The notes: generated from the letters alone by a model not told the origin. A stretch of 64,000 bases of DNA from Algoriphagus locisalis (GCF_900116615.1 NZ_FPBF01000006.1:124001-188000), one strand, 5' to 3'. Shown: positions 26,919 through 36,244, numbered from the stretch's first letter. Numbers and translations: made by a program.

Positions 26919-27357
26919 GTTTTGGATTTACATGATTAAAATTGGACTTTTTTTAAGGAAACTTGAGTAATGGCCAGATTGAACTACTCTTGGAGCGGTT
27001 TATTTTTCATTTATTGAGGCCATATTTTCCCAGACAAAATTTTCTTTTAATAAGAGCCATCTGAAGGCATTTTTATGAGAAAGAATAGCGTTTCTTCTTT
27101 GTTAAATTTCGTGCTTAAAATCCGTCTAATTGAGCTCTATTTGCGGTTTAAAAAATGCAAGTCTTTTTTATCCACATTTTCGATAATTTATCCACACTTA
27201 TCAACAGGAGCTGTCTAAATCACTGTAATACAGGGAATTAAACGCTGTTTTCTAAAGGTGTTTTTGTGGATAAAGAAGGCTAAGTTGAAAAAAACAGTAA
27301 AAATCAGTGGGCAAATAAGTGGATAATTTAAGCTTCCAAATTTTATTCTTTTTTCTG
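26919..27357. other. AT-rich intergenic region with clustered DnaA boxes (candidate oriC)
   Basis: This 439-bp gap between the convergent mtgA and ClC genes contains three perfect TTATCCACA boxes, at 27168-27176 and 27188-27196 on the plus strand and at 27265-27273 on the minus strand. Two one-mismatch copies lie at 27198-27206 (TTATCAACA) and 27319-27327 (AGTGGATAA, minus). The flanking DNA is AT-rich with long T and A runs that could melt easily. Clusters of DnaA boxes mark replication origins, and in Bacteroidota oriC is often not next to dnaA. No ORF or terminator is evident. Single boxes also occur inside genes (for example near 50.2, 50.7, 55.1 and 56.2 kb), but only here are they clustered. 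Confidence 0.5.
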
Positions 27358-29136
27358 TTAATCTTGCTTTTGTTTGATCAGACGTTTTCGGTAGGCATTG
27401 AAGATTCTTGATTTGGAAACAAAGCCCAGATATTTGCCATCTTCGATTACAGGCAGATTCCAAGCCCCCGATAACTCGAATTTTTCCATGGCTTTTTGCA
27501 TATTCTCAGTAGCCAATAGGATTTCTGGAGGACTGTGCATAAGTTCCTTGATCATCAAGTTCTCCTGCTTTTCACGATCAAACATAATGTCTCTAATATC
27601 ATCCAAGGTGACTATTCCTCGGAGGGCTTTGTGCTCGTCCACCACGGGGAAAATATTACGCTTGGATATTTTCACCAGGCTGATAAGGTCCTTCAATTTA
27701 GCTTCAGGATGTATCGGCAACAAGTCCCGCTCGATTACATGAGTGATTGTGATGAGTTCCAAGAGTTCCTGGTCTTTTGACTCGGGTAGATATCTTCCTT
27801 TTTCCTTCAGCTGCATCATGTAGATACTGTCTTTCTGATAGGCGGTCTTAGTCACATAGGATATTGCTGATACGAACATCAAAGGCACGAACAGTTCATA
27901 TCCACCTGTGATTTCTGCAATTAAGAAAATTGCGGAAAGAGGAGCGTGCTGTGCTCCAGCCATTACACCACACATAGCCACTAAAGTAAAGTGCGCAAGT
28001 GGCAACGGAATCGTAAAATCAAATAGATTGCTTGAGTAAGCGAATAGGAAACCTAAGATTCCTCCTACATAAAGTGATGGTGCAAATATGCCCCCGCTTC
28101 CTCCCGCACCAAGAGTCACAGCTGAAGCAATTGGCTTCACTAAGATGATAAAGGCTAAGAAAATGATAATTATGTAAGGATTCTCAATTATTGAGAAAAA
28201 AGGGCTTTTTTCTAGTAATTGGCTAGAATTACCATCGATCAACGTATTAAGTGTGTCATAGCCTTCGCCATAGATAGGAGGCAGGAAAAATACCATGATT
28301 CCCAAAATCGCTCCCCCATAGAGTATCCTTAAAGCTTGGCTATCAAAACTTGCCATGAGAGATTCGGTTTTTCTTACGGCTTGACTGAAATAAAGAGAAA
28401 CCAAGCCACAGGAAATTCCCAACAGTAAATAATAAGGCATATGAGAGGCCTCAAAGTTTTCCGTCAATTTGAAATTGAAAACAGAGTCTTTGCCTATCAA
28501 CACCATGGAAGTCAAAGAACCTGTTACCGATGCTATCAGCAGGGGGATAAAGCTAGCAGTGCTGATTTCCATCATAATTACTTCTATGGCGAAAATCACC
28601 CCGCCTATCGGTGCTCCGAATATAGCAGATACCGCAGCAGCAGCGCCACAACCGATTAACAAGGTCCTTTTTTTTGCATTCAGATGAACGAGGGAACCTA
28701 CGTTAGACCCAATCGCTGATCCAGTAACCAGCATAGGAGCTTCCAATCCTACAGAGCCTCCAAATCCAACTGTGATCGCTGAAGTAAAGACACGGCTGTA
28801 AGTCTTCACTCTTGCTATGATACTCTGCTTCTTTGAAATCGTGAAAAGTATATCTGGGATTCCATGCCCCCCTCCATCTTTGAAAATATATTTTCCTAGA
28901 AGATATGCTGCTGATATACCAATCAGAGGATAAATGATATACAGAAAATTGGCGTATTCCTTATAAAATCCTTCTGTCAGAAAATGCTGAATGGAATGTA
29001 CACCTTGTTTTAGAATTACAGCGGCTAGTCCAGAGAGTATCCCTATTATCCCGCTTAGAATTAGGATAAAGGTTTGGTTGCTCATGTGTCGGAGCCTCCA
29101 TATCAAAAGCCTGGTAATGAAATCTGTTTTAGCCAA
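27358..29136 (-). CDS. ClC-family chloride channel/transporter with C-terminal CBS pair
   Basis: A 592-residue ClC protein. The anion-selectivity regions are recognisable: GHGIPD in place of the usual GSGIP, then GSVGLEAPMLVTGSAIGS, with the gating glutamate, and GAGGSGGIFAPSLYVGG. About ten membrane helices (residues 20-440) are followed by two CBS domains (about 460-590, ending FVSKSRIFNAYRK) that usually sense nucleotides. The gating glutamate suggests an H+/Cl- exchanger, but this is not proven. I keep the TTG start at 29136, because IWRLRH before ATG 29085 looks conserved. Confidence 0.9.
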   Translation of the reverse strand: MAKTDFITRLLIWRLRHMSNQTFILILSGIIGILSGLAAVILKQGVHSIQHFLTEGFYKEYANFLYIIYPLIGISAAYLLGKYIFKDGGGHGIPDILFTISKKQSIIARVKTYSRVFTSAITVGFGGSVGLEAPMLVTGSAIGSNVGSLVHLNAKKRTLLIGCGAAAAVSAIFGAPIGGVIFAIEVIMMEISTASFIPLLIASVTGSLTSMVLIGKDSVFNFKLTENFEASHMPYYLLLGISCGLVSLYFSQAVRKTESLMASFDSQALRILYGGAILGIMVFFLPPIYGEGYDTLNTLIDGNSSQLLEKSPFFSIIENPYIIIIFLAFIILVKPIASAVTLGAGGSGGIFAPSLYVGGILGFLFAYSSNLFDFTIPLPLAHFTLVAMCGVMAGAQHAPLSAIFLIAEITGGYELFVPLMFVSAISYVTKTAYQKDSIYMMQLKEKGRYLPESKDQELLELITITHVIERDLLPIHPEAKLKDLISLVKISKRNIFPVVDEHKALRGIVTLDDIRDIMFDREKQENLMIKELMHSPPEILLATENMQKAMEKFELSGAWNLPVIEDGKYLGFVSKSRIFNAYRKRLIKQKQD

Positions 29137-29205
29137 AATCTCGCGGTAGTAGCGTGCTTAAAAGTCTAAGGTAAGTAAGATGTAAACCAATGAAAAGAAG
29201 AAGTT

Positions 29206-30135
29206 TTACTCTTTGGGCAATTCCTTGTCCAATGCAATCGTACATTTCAAGATAAGGTTGACCGCATTGATATAAAACTGCTCATCAATATTTTCAAAAG
29301 AATCACTGGGCTTATGGTAGTCCTGATGATCTTCTACCCCAAAATAAATGTGCGGAACTTGCGCATCAAAAAAAGCTCCTTGATCGGATGACTTGGTCCA
29401 GTTATCTCTGCCAGTGTTTGGTTCATCGTGCCCAAACATAAGTGTTGGATTGCTTCCGCTTGATGCGCCTTCCAGGATCGTTTTGAAGGTTGGGTAGTAG
29501 TATGTTCCCGAAGCATAAAGTTCTCCTTTCTCATTTCTGGAAATCATATCCATATTGATGTTCAGCACTATTTGCTCTAGTTCAAAAGGGAAATCTTTGA
29601 CTAAGGCTTTTGCACCCTGTAACCCCATCTCTTCTCCATCCAATGCAGCAAAAATTATGGAGTGTTGCGGTCTGTTTTTCTTAAAATACCTAGCCAGCTC
29701 TATCAGTGCAGCAGTCCCGGAGGCATTGTCATCTGCTCCGTTGTAAATGCTGTCTCCGGATGCATCGGGTCTGCCTACGCCCACATGATCGTAGTGAGCG
29801 GTGATCACGATCAGTTTTCTGGATTCGCTTCCGGCTATGAATCCCACTACATTCGTAGCGTCTTCATAGGTTTTGTTGTCTCTTCTGCTTTCAAAACTGA
29901 ATTTCTGTTGGTAATCAGGATATTGGGTCTTCAGTCCAATACTTTTGAATTGATCAAGAATAAATGCACGGGCTTTGGCATTTTCCTCACTTCCGGTTTT
30001 TCGGCCTTTGAGCGCATCAGATGACAAATACTTGATGTTTTCAATGAGGCTTTTCGTTGCTATACTTTGCCCATTTGCCTGAAAAATTAGTAGAAATAAG
30101 AAACAACTTATTGCGTTTTTGATTGTGAGTTGCAT
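29206..30135 (-). CDS. M28 family metallopeptidase
   Basis: A 309-residue exported zinc aminopeptidase-type protein. The signal peptide ends LIFQANGQS. The two-zinc site is visible as TAHYDHVGVG (His and Asp), YNGADDNASGTAAL (bridging Asp), LDGEEMGLQGAK (catalytic and ligand glutamates) and NMDMISR. The last histidine is probably in VPHIYFG or HQDYHKPSDS. It should cleave N-terminal residues from peptides in the periplasm or outside. It diverges from the exported protein gene at 30205 and sits next to the ClC gene. Confidence 0.9.
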   Translation of the reverse strand: MQLTIKNAISCFLFLLIFQANGQSIATKSLIENIKYLSSDALKGRKTGSEENAKARAFILDQFKSIGLKTQYPDYQQKFSFESRRDNKTYEDATNVVGFIAGSESRKLIVITAHYDHVGVGRPDASGDSIYNGADDNASGTAALIELARYFKKNRPQHSIIFAALDGEEMGLQGAKALVKDFPFELEQIVLNINMDMISRNEKGELYASGTYYYPTFKTILEGASSGSNPTLMFGHDEPNTGRDNWTKSSDQGAFFDAQVPHIYFGVEDHQDYHKPSDSFENIDEQFYINAVNLILKCTIALDKELPKE

Positions 30136-30204
30136 CAAGGAAAGTATTTTGCGTTATGTATATTGGTAAAATTAATAAGCTTAGTGGATCACACCTCTGA
30201 ATTC

Positions 30205-31191
30205 ATGAAATATTATATCTTTCTTATTTTTATTCTTTTAGTAAATCTCCAATTAGTTTCGGCTCAAGGTAGTTTACCTCAATCATTTTTTGATGGGAAA
30301 TCCGTGGTTTTTGTCTCTACAGATCCTGGAGCCAGACCTGTGATGACCTGGCAGGAAGTGGCGGATAGTGTGCATAATTCCTTGGTCAAGGCTGGCGGTG
30401 ACCCTATTGCCTATTTCGAACTGGAAAAGGTAGCGCTTTCAGATGCTGTGCAGGCAGATTATGCAAAGAGTTTTCAGCAGCGTTTAGTGAAAAATGTAAT
30501 TCTCGTCACCAGACAGAAAAATCAAATGAGTATTCATGTCGGACCTTTTTCCGGAGATGGGAATATTATTCCTACAAAAGAATTATTTGGTGTCTCGGCG
30601 GCTGATATTGGCGCAGCCACTAGTCAATTTGGCTTAATCGGAGAAAACCAACCTTCCCAAAATATCCTTGTCTTAGAAGTTCCTGAATTTCTGAGTATTA
30701 TAAGTTCTGAAACAGCTTCTAGTGAGAAATTTTTGCCTTCAAATCCTCTAAATCTGGATGTGTTTAAATTGGGAATTACTATCGAGGGATCTTCTGCCGA
30801 AACAGGCTTGCTCAGCTATTTCAGATACGATATGTATGGAAAGTCACAAGCTACGATTTTGGCGGAGCAGGCGGCACAGAAAACAGGTATAGAGCAGGTG
30901 CTCAAGCAAGAATACCCTTATCAAGTAGAATGGTTGACTGAAGCGAAATCCGAACAGGAATTAATTCGAGATAGAGTACAATTTCTTTTAGTGAAAGTAG
31001 AGGGAAGAGAAGCAGATATGATGAAAAGTATGGGACTCGAACCTAAAACTGATGAATCTGCATCCAGGATAGTGGTAAAATATTACATCAAGCTACTCGT
31101 CCGGGATGAACTTTACATTGGTCCCGAATGGGACGCTGATCCTGACTGGAGAGTGGCGCTGACTAACTTCCTTCGAAATCTAAAAAAATAG
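30205..31191 (+). CDS. Exported protein of unknown function
   Basis: A 328-residue product from ATG 30205 with a clear signal peptide (YYIFLIFILLVNLQLVSAQG); an upstream frame extension to 30130 would hide it. No family is recognised. The sequence has alternating polar and hydrophobic blocks, for example FFDGKSVVFVSTDPGARPVM at the N-terminus and SRIVVKYYIKLLVRDELYIGP near the end, suggesting an alpha/beta fold. No metal or nucleotide motif is visible. It is divergent from the M28 peptidase gene and probably shares its promoter region. Confidence 0.55.
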   Translation: MKYYIFLIFILLVNLQLVSAQGSLPQSFFDGKSVVFVSTDPGARPVMTWQEVADSVHNSLVKAGGDPIAYFELEKVALSDAVQADYAKSFQQRLVKNVILVTRQKNQMSIHVGPFSGDGNIIPTKELFGVSAADIGAATSQFGLIGENQPSQNILVLEVPEFLSIISSETASSEKFLPSNPLNLDVFKLGITIEGSSAETGLLSYFRYDMYGKSQATILAEQAAQKTGIEQVLKQEYPYQVEWLTEAKSEQELIRDRVQFLLVKVEGREADMMKSMGLEPKTDESASRIVVKYYIKLLVRDELYIGPEWDADPDWRVALTNFLRNLKK

Positions 31192-31208
31192 ACCTCTCGA
31201 GTGAGAGG
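31182..31208 (-). terminator. Weak hairpin with T-run on the minus strand
   Basis: CCTCTC (31193-31198) pairs with GAGAGG (31203-31208). On the minus strand the hairpin is followed by a run of seven T, so it could end transcripts coming from the DUF84 gene. The stem is short. Confidence 0.35.
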
Positions 31209-31391
31209 CCTATAGCTACTTAATGGAAAGGGTGATTTAAGCAACTTTTACTACGAGTGATTTATTTTAGCAGTTGGAATATTCCGCCACTATTGGATAA
31301 ATCAAAGGTTTAAATTTCAATAATTCAATAATAGTCAAATTTTTTACGATTAAAATATACTTAGGAAAAAAAATCCTAAAAATCATTGTCT

Positions 31392-31958
31392 CTAATACAA
31401 CTCTTTATTCAAGAAAGGAATCAAAGCCAGTATAATTGCCTGATTATAATAGGTTTGCCTGGAAATAACACCATGGGTAAGAATTCCGACAGAACCTCCG
31501 CTGTGTTTTGAATTTTCTTGACTAAAAAACTTGTCATCGGCTTCACCAAGCTCCATTCCAGAGTGAATTAGCTTGGCGATGGCATCAGGAAGGTAGAATG
31601 TCCCAGTTTTTGCTTTGCCATGCACTCCATCCTTATCCTCAATGAAAATCCATGCAAAGGCATACATTCCGCGCTCATCTTCTCCGATTCCTCCTTCTAT
31701 GCCGACCCAATAGTCCGCTTCAGGAAAAATAGATTTCGCATTTATCACCCGATTTCTTGCGCCAAGGTAGGTTTCTTCATCACCTTTTGGTTGATCAGAA
31801 ACTTGCGATGCAGCACTGATACCATTTACTACAAAACCTTTGGTAAAAGCTTCAGTAAAAGCAGTTTCTGTACAGGCTATTTTAACAGGATTCTTACTTC
31901 CGACTATTATTAGTGGCCTGTCTGTGGGCCGGAAATTTTCTCTTTTTGGGAAATTCAT
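31392..31958 (-). CDS. yjjX: Inosine/xanthosine triphosphatase, DUF84 family (YjjX)
   Basis: A 188-residue DUF84/NTPase protein. The family starts with IVGSKNPVKI and carries ADYWVGIEGGIGE near the middle and SGGSVGILTHGVISRQ near the C-terminus, all present here. YjjX hydrolyses non-canonical ITP and XTP to protect nucleic acids from deaminated bases. It lies 27 bp downstream of yebC, but a strong terminator separates the two, so it may have its own promoter. Length is normal for the family. Confidence 0.88.
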   Translation of the reverse strand: MNFPKRENFRPTDRPLIIVGSKNPVKIACTETAFTEAFTKGFVVNGISAASQVSDQPKGDEETYLGARNRVINAKSIFPEADYWVGIEGGIGEDERGMYAFAWIFIEDKDGVHGKAKTGTFYLPDAIAKLIHSGMELGEADDKFFSQENSKHSGGSVGILTHGVISRQTYYNQAIILALIPFLNKELY

Positions 31959-31963
31959 AGAAA

Positions 31964-31989
31964 TAAAAAAACCTAGGCAGATGCCTAGG
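31964..31989 (-). terminator. Rho-independent terminator overlapping the yebC stop codon
   Basis: A perfect 7-bp stem (CCTAGGC / GCCTAGG, loop AGAT) holds the yebC stop codon and is followed on the minus strand by seven T. It ends only 6 bp before the start of yjjX. Confidence 0.85.
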
Positions 31990-32692
31990 CCATGTTTGTG
32001 AAAATTTGGTTTACGTCATCATCATCTTCCATTTTTTCGATCATCTTATTGATGATTTCCTCCTGCTCCTCATCGAGCTCAGTAAGGGTGGAAGGAAAGC
32101 GTTGGAAATCTGCGCTGATCACTTCTATATTCCGTTCTTCTAATGCTTTTTGCATGGTGCCAAAGTCTTCAAATTCCGTGTAAACGAAGATCTCTCCTTC
32201 ATTTTCATCGATATCCACCAATCCAAAATCTATTAATTCGAACTCTAGTTCTTCCAGATCAAATTCTGCTTTTGCAAAGCGAAATACAGCTTTCCTATCG
32301 AACATAAAGACTACAGAACCAGAGGTGCCTAAGGATCCGCCAGCTTTGGAGAAATAGCTTCTTACATTCGCGACGGTCCGGTTGATGTTATCTGTGGAGG
32401 TTTCTACCACGACTGCAATTCCGAAAGGACCGTAGCCTTCGTACACTACTTCCTCGTAATCTTTCTCATCCTTGTTTGAAGCCCTTTTGATCGCTGCTTC
32501 TATTCTGTCTTTGGGCATTTGCGCGCCCTTGGCATTTTGGATGATGGTGCGAAGCCGGGGATTGGATGCGGGATCGGGACCTCCTGACTTCACCGCCATT
32601 ACGATTTCCTTTCCTAGCCGCGTAAATACTTTGGACATTTTGTCCCAACGCTTGAATTTTCTTTCTTTTCTGAATTCAAATGCTCTTCCCAT
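31985..32692 (-). CDS. yebC: YebC/PmpR-type protein
   Basis: A 235-residue protein of the YebC (TACO1) family. The N-terminus reads MGRAFEFRKERKFKRWDKMS, then FTRLGKEIVMAVKSGGPDP, and the centre GPFGIAVVVETSTDNINRT is equally typical. Members act as transcriptional regulators or, as shown for some, as translation factors that relieve ribosome stalling. The family choice is firm, but the exact role is not. The gene ends in a strong terminator that includes its stop codon. Confidence 0.93.
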   Translation of the reverse strand: MGRAFEFRKERKFKRWDKMSKVFTRLGKEIVMAVKSGGPDPASNPRLRTIIQNAKGAQMPKDRIEAAIKRASNKDEKDYEEVVYEGYGPFGIAVVVETSTDNINRTVANVRSYFSKAGGSLGTSGSVVFMFDRKAVFRFAKAEFDLEELEFELIDFGLVDIDENEGEIFVYTEFEDFGTMQKALEERNIEVISADFQRFPSTLTELDEEQEEIINKMIEKMEDDDDVNQIFTNMA

Positions 32693-32838
32693 GGTTGTAA
32701 ACTATTAGGGTGGTAAAATTAGCAATTCTTTTCGTTTGGGCTGAAAAATGAAGAGTTCCAGACAAAGTTTTGGTAATTTCCCCAAAGAAATCTACCCAAA
32801 ATAGCTACTAAACCGTAAGCTTTTAAAACACTTTTACC

Positions 32839-34170
32839 ATGTCGGATTTTCTCTCACGTCCCATCCCCAATATTCCAGATTCTGATTTTCCCAAAGTAGT
32901 CATCGTAGGTGCCGGCTTTGCAGGTCTTAAACTTGCCATGAAATTGAGGAAGAAACGGTTTCAGGTTATTTTGCTGGATAAACATAACTATCATCAATTT
33001 CAGCCGCTATTCTACCAGGTAGCCACCGCGGGTTTGGAGCCGAGTGCTATTTCATTTCCACTTCGTAAGATCTTTCACGGCTCAAAGAATGTCACGTTTC
33101 GAATGGCTCAAGTAGATTATTTTGACCCGAAGATCAAGCGACTCTATACCGACGCAGGCTATATAGATTATAGCTATCTAGTGCTGGCGATGGGTGCTGA
33201 CACCAATTACTTTGGAAATATAAACATAGAAGAGACATCTTCTCCGATGAAAACTGTCTCTGAAGCACTTTATATTCGAAATAAAATAATTTCCAACTAC
33301 GAGCGGGCCATCAATATCGAGAAGTCGGATGACCGCAAATCGCTTATGAATGTGGTGATCGTGGGCGGTGGTCCTACTGGTGTGGAACTGGCCGGAGCTA
33401 TGGCTGACCTACGAAACAATGTGTTTCCAAAGGATTACCCTGAGCTCAATTTTCACAACATGAATGTAGTGCTCATAGAGGCAGGGCCTGAACTCCTTGG
33501 CTCCATGTCCAAAACCTCGAAAGAACACGCCTTAAAGTACCTGCAGGGGTTAGGGGTAGAGGTCATGCTGAACACCATGGTCAAAGATTATAATGGAAAT
33601 CAAGTTTTCTTAAAAGATAAGGAATCGATCCAAACCCAGACCTTGCTTTGGGCGGCGGGTATCAAACCGAATAGAATAGGTGGATTAGAAGAGGATAACT
33701 ATGCGCCAAATGGCAGGATATTCGTTGACGACTTCTCGGAAATCAAGGGTTGTCCAAGTGTTTTTGCACTGGGCGATATTAGTTTGATGACCCAAGAAGG
33801 TTACCCAAAAGGTCATCCGCAAGTAGCACAAGTCGCAATACAGCAGGCTCTCAATCTTTCTCACAATCTTCACCAAATAGAAGAAGGCAAGGAGAAGAAG
33901 GGTTTTAAATACAAGGACTTAGGATCCATGGCGACTGTGGGCAGAAAACTTGCTGTGGTTGATTTGCCATTCATTAAGTTTCAGGGAATACTGGCTTGGA
34001 TTACTTGGTTGTTCGTTCACCTGATGGCAATTCTAGGAGTAAAAAACAAAGTGTTCATATTCCTTGATTGGTCGTGGAATTACCTAAGCTTTGATCCAAG
34101 TCTCAGACTGCTGATCAGGCCAAAGGCTGTAAGACCAAGCGAACAGAAGGCCTTAACCGAAGAGCGATAG
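32839..34170 (+). CDS. NAD(P)/FAD-dependent oxidoreductase, type II NADH dehydrogenase-like
   Basis: A 443-residue flavoprotein of the NDH-2 class, which passes electrons from NADH to quinone without pumping protons. The FAD fold is VVIVGAGFAGLKLAMKLRKK (about residues 21-40) and the NAD fold is VVIVGGGPTGVELAGAMAD near residue 173. FALGDIS near residue 311 is the second FAD contact. The AAGIKP motif and a C-terminal hydrophobic helix pair (near residues 385-420) that docks to the membrane are also present. Divergent from yebC. Confidence 0.88.
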   Translation: MSDFLSRPIPNIPDSDFPKVVIVGAGFAGLKLAMKLRKKRFQVILLDKHNYHQFQPLFYQVATAGLEPSAISFPLRKIFHGSKNVTFRMAQVDYFDPKIKRLYTDAGYIDYSYLVLAMGADTNYFGNINIEETSSPMKTVSEALYIRNKIISNYERAINIEKSDDRKSLMNVVIVGGGPTGVELAGAMADLRNNVFPKDYPELNFHNMNVVLIEAGPELLGSMSKTSKEHALKYLQGLGVEVMLNTMVKDYNGNQVFLKDKESIQTQTLLWAAGIKPNRIGGLEEDNYAPNGRIFVDDFSEIKGCPSVFALGDISLMTQEGYPKGHPQVAQVAIQQALNLSHNLHQIEEGKEKKGFKYKDLGSMATVGRKLAVVDLPFIKFQGILAWITWLFVHLMAILGVKNKVFIFLDWSWNYLSFDPSLRLLIRPKAVRPSEQKALTEER

Positions 34171-34175
34171 TATTT

Positions 34176-34183
34176 TAGATTTG
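34176..34183 (+). promoter_or_regulatory. Possible -7 promoter element for the LTxxQ-type gene
   Basis: TAGATTTG fits the TAnnTTTG consensus 80 bp before the start of the gene at 34263. No good -33 box is seen. Confidence 0.35.
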
Positions 34184-34262
34184 TTAACAAAAACTCTTTT
34201 GCGGGAGATTAAACGAAAGCAAGTAGGCTAGGTCTAATTCATGTAACTAAACAACAGCAACC

Positions 34263-34691
34263 ATGAACAAATTGATTTTAGCTACAGGCATGATGGTCAT
34301 GATCAGCCTGAGCACACTGGCACAAAAAAGAGGCGGAGAAAGACCAAGTGCAGAAGAAAGAGCTAAACGAACTACAGAACGGATGGCTGAAACCCTTTCA
34401 TTGACAGAGGAGCAGAAAAAGCAGGTTTTGGATATCAATCTGGAATATGCCAAAAAGAATGAAGCAGAAATGGCAGAGAGAAAAGCCGAAATGGAAGCGC
34501 GAAGGGCAGAAATGGAAGCTAGAAGAGCTGAACTGAAAGAGCAAGATGCTAAGATTCAGGCGGTACTGACTGAAGAACAAAGGTCAAAATGGACTGAGAT
34601 CAAAGCGGATAGAATGAATGATCGGAGACGAGGCCGACCAAATGCCCAAATCGAAGGAGATCCGAGAAGAGGTCGAAGAGGAGGAAATTGA
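34263..34691 (+). CDS. Exported helical protein, LTxxQ/Spy-CpxP-like
   Basis: A 142-residue protein with a signal peptide (MNKLILATGMMVMISLSTLAQ). A long charged helix follows, containing LTEEQKKQ (residues 45-52) and LTEEQRSKW near residue 100. These LTxxQ-type motifs occur in periplasmic chaperones such as CpxP and Spy. The centre has the repeated block EMEARRA (twice, with a third related AERKAEM), and the tail is rich in arginine and glycine. A chaperone-like or stress role is plausible but not shown. Followed by a terminator hairpin. Confidence 0.65.
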   Translation: MNKLILATGMMVMISLSTLAQKRGGERPSAEERAKRTTERMAETLSLTEEQKKQVLDINLEYAKKNEAEMAERKAEMEARRAEMEARRAELKEQDAKIQAVLTEEQRSKWTEIKADRMNDRRRGRPNAQIEGDPRRGRRGGN

Positions 34692-34713
34692 ATCTCTAAG
34701 CTTGTTAAAGAAT

Positions 34714-34752
34714 GAAAGCCATCCTGAATGATTCTGGATGGCTTTCTGTTTT
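34714..34752 (+). terminator. Rho-independent terminator-like hairpin after the LTxxQ gene
   Basis: GAAAGCCATCC (34714-34724) pairs with GGATGGCTTTC (34736-34746) over 11 bp. The T-run that follows (CTGTTTTA) is short. Confidence 0.7.
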
Positions 34753-34770
34753 ATTAGTGATAGGTTTCTT

Positions 34771-36243
34771 TTACTCTATTACTTCCTCTTCTACTTGAAA
34801 GAAAGACTCGTCTTTCTGCGGAAGATTTGATTCCCCCATTAGGTACTCATCTACTTTCACTGCGGCTTCTCTACCTTCAGAAATTGCCCAAACAACCAAA
34901 GATTGGCCTCTGCGCATATCTCCGGCAAGGAACACTTTGGAATTGGTGCTCTGATAATTTTTCGACTTAGGAAGGGTGTTCTCCATTGATTCAGCACCAA
35001 AAGCCTCAAGCAATCCATTCTGGGCAGGACCCGTGTAGCCAATTGCTAGAAATGCCAAATCACATGGAACAGTACGTTCAGTGCCAGCGATTTCTTCAAA
35101 GACCATACGTCCATCCTTGTGAACCCATTCCAAATCAACGAGTTTCAAGCCAGTCACCTGACCTTCCTCATTCACAATAAACTCTTTGGTGAGAATAGAG
35201 AAAACACGCTCAGCACCTTCTTCATGCGAACTAGAAGTACGCAAGGTCATTGGCCATTCTGGCCATGGGTTCAGTGTGTTTCTCTGCTGTGGAGGTTTAG
35301 GTAGGAGTTCAAGTTGAGTAATTGAAGCGGCTCCATGTCTATTTGAGGTACCAATGCAATCACTTCCTGTGTCTCCACCACCGATTACAATGACATGTTT
35401 TCCTTTGGCAGAAATTGGATTTTCTTTGATTTCACCTGAAACAACCTTGTTTTGCTGACCTAAGAATTCCATGGCAAAATGAACTCCCTTAGCCTCAGAA
35501 CCTTTAATATTCAGTCCTCTCGGTTGCCCTGCTCCGGTGGAAAGTACTACGGCATCAAAATTTTTAAGGATATTTTCTGCCTTGATATTAAAACCAATTT
35601 CGGTTTCACAAGAGAAGATCACTCCTTCTTGTTTCATGAATTCGATGCGGCGGTCGATCACCCATTTTTCAAGCTTAAAATCTGGGATACCAAATCGAAG
35701 TAATCCTCCTGGCTTGGAGTCTTTTTCGAACACCGTCACCTCGTGACCAGCTTGGTTCAGCTGATCGGCCGCTGCAAGACCTGCCGGTCCAGAGCCAACT
35801 ACCGCTACGGATTTGCCAGTTCTTTTCTTCGGAGGATTTGCTTTGATCAAGCCCAGTTCATAGGCTTTCTCAGCGATATTTTTTTCAATCAATTCGATCG
35901 CAACAGGGTCTTTATTAATACCTAAAACACAGCTTGCCTCGCATGGTGCTGGACAGATTCTTCCCGTGAATTCCGGGAAATTGTTTGTGCTTCGCAATAT
36001 TTTAATCGCCTGCTCCCATTCGTTGTTGTAAACCGCATCGTTGAAATCCGGTATCACATTCCCAAGCGGGCAGCCACTATGGCAAAACGGCACACCGCAA
36101 TCCATGCATCGTGCAGCCTGATTATTTAACTTCTCGCCACCAAATGGCTCATATATTTCCTTATAGTCACCTATTCTAGCTTTCGCGTCACGGGTAACCG
36201 GAGTTTCTCTTTTGAATTGAATAAATCCTTCTTTCGCTCCCAT
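34771..36243 (-). CDS. gltD: Glutamate synthase, small subunit
   Basis: A 490-residue FAD/NADPH-binding small subunit that supplies electrons to the large subunit to make glutamate from 2-oxoglutarate and glutamine. The N-terminal iron-sulfur region has CMDCGVPFCHSGCPLGN and CPAPCEASCVLGI. The FAD site is VAVVGSGPAGLAAADQL near residue 147 and the NADPH site is VIVIGGGDTGSDCIGT near residue 286. The start lies 1 bp after the gltB stop, so the two subunits are co-translated. Confidence 0.95.
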   Translation of the reverse strand: MGAKEGFIQFKRETPVTRDAKARIGDYKEIYEPFGGEKLNNQAARCMDCGVPFCHSGCPLGNVIPDFNDAVYNNEWEQAIKILRSTNNFPEFTGRICPAPCEASCVLGINKDPVAIELIEKNIAEKAYELGLIKANPPKKRTGKSVAVVGSGPAGLAAADQLNQAGHEVTVFEKDSKPGGLLRFGIPDFKLEKWVIDRRIEFMKQEGVIFSCETEIGFNIKAENILKNFDAVVLSTGAGQPRGLNIKGSEAKGVHFAMEFLGQQNKVVSGEIKENPISAKGKHVIVIGGGDTGSDCIGTSNRHGAASITQLELLPKPPQQRNTLNPWPEWPMTLRTSSSHEEGAERVFSILTKEFIVNEEGQVTGLKLVDLEWVHKDGRMVFEEIAGTERTVPCDLAFLAIGYTGPAQNGLLEAFGAESMENTLPKSKNYQSTNSKVFLAGDMRRGQSLVVWAISEGREAAVKVDEYLMGESNLPQKDESFFQVEEEVIE

Positions 36244-36244
36244 T

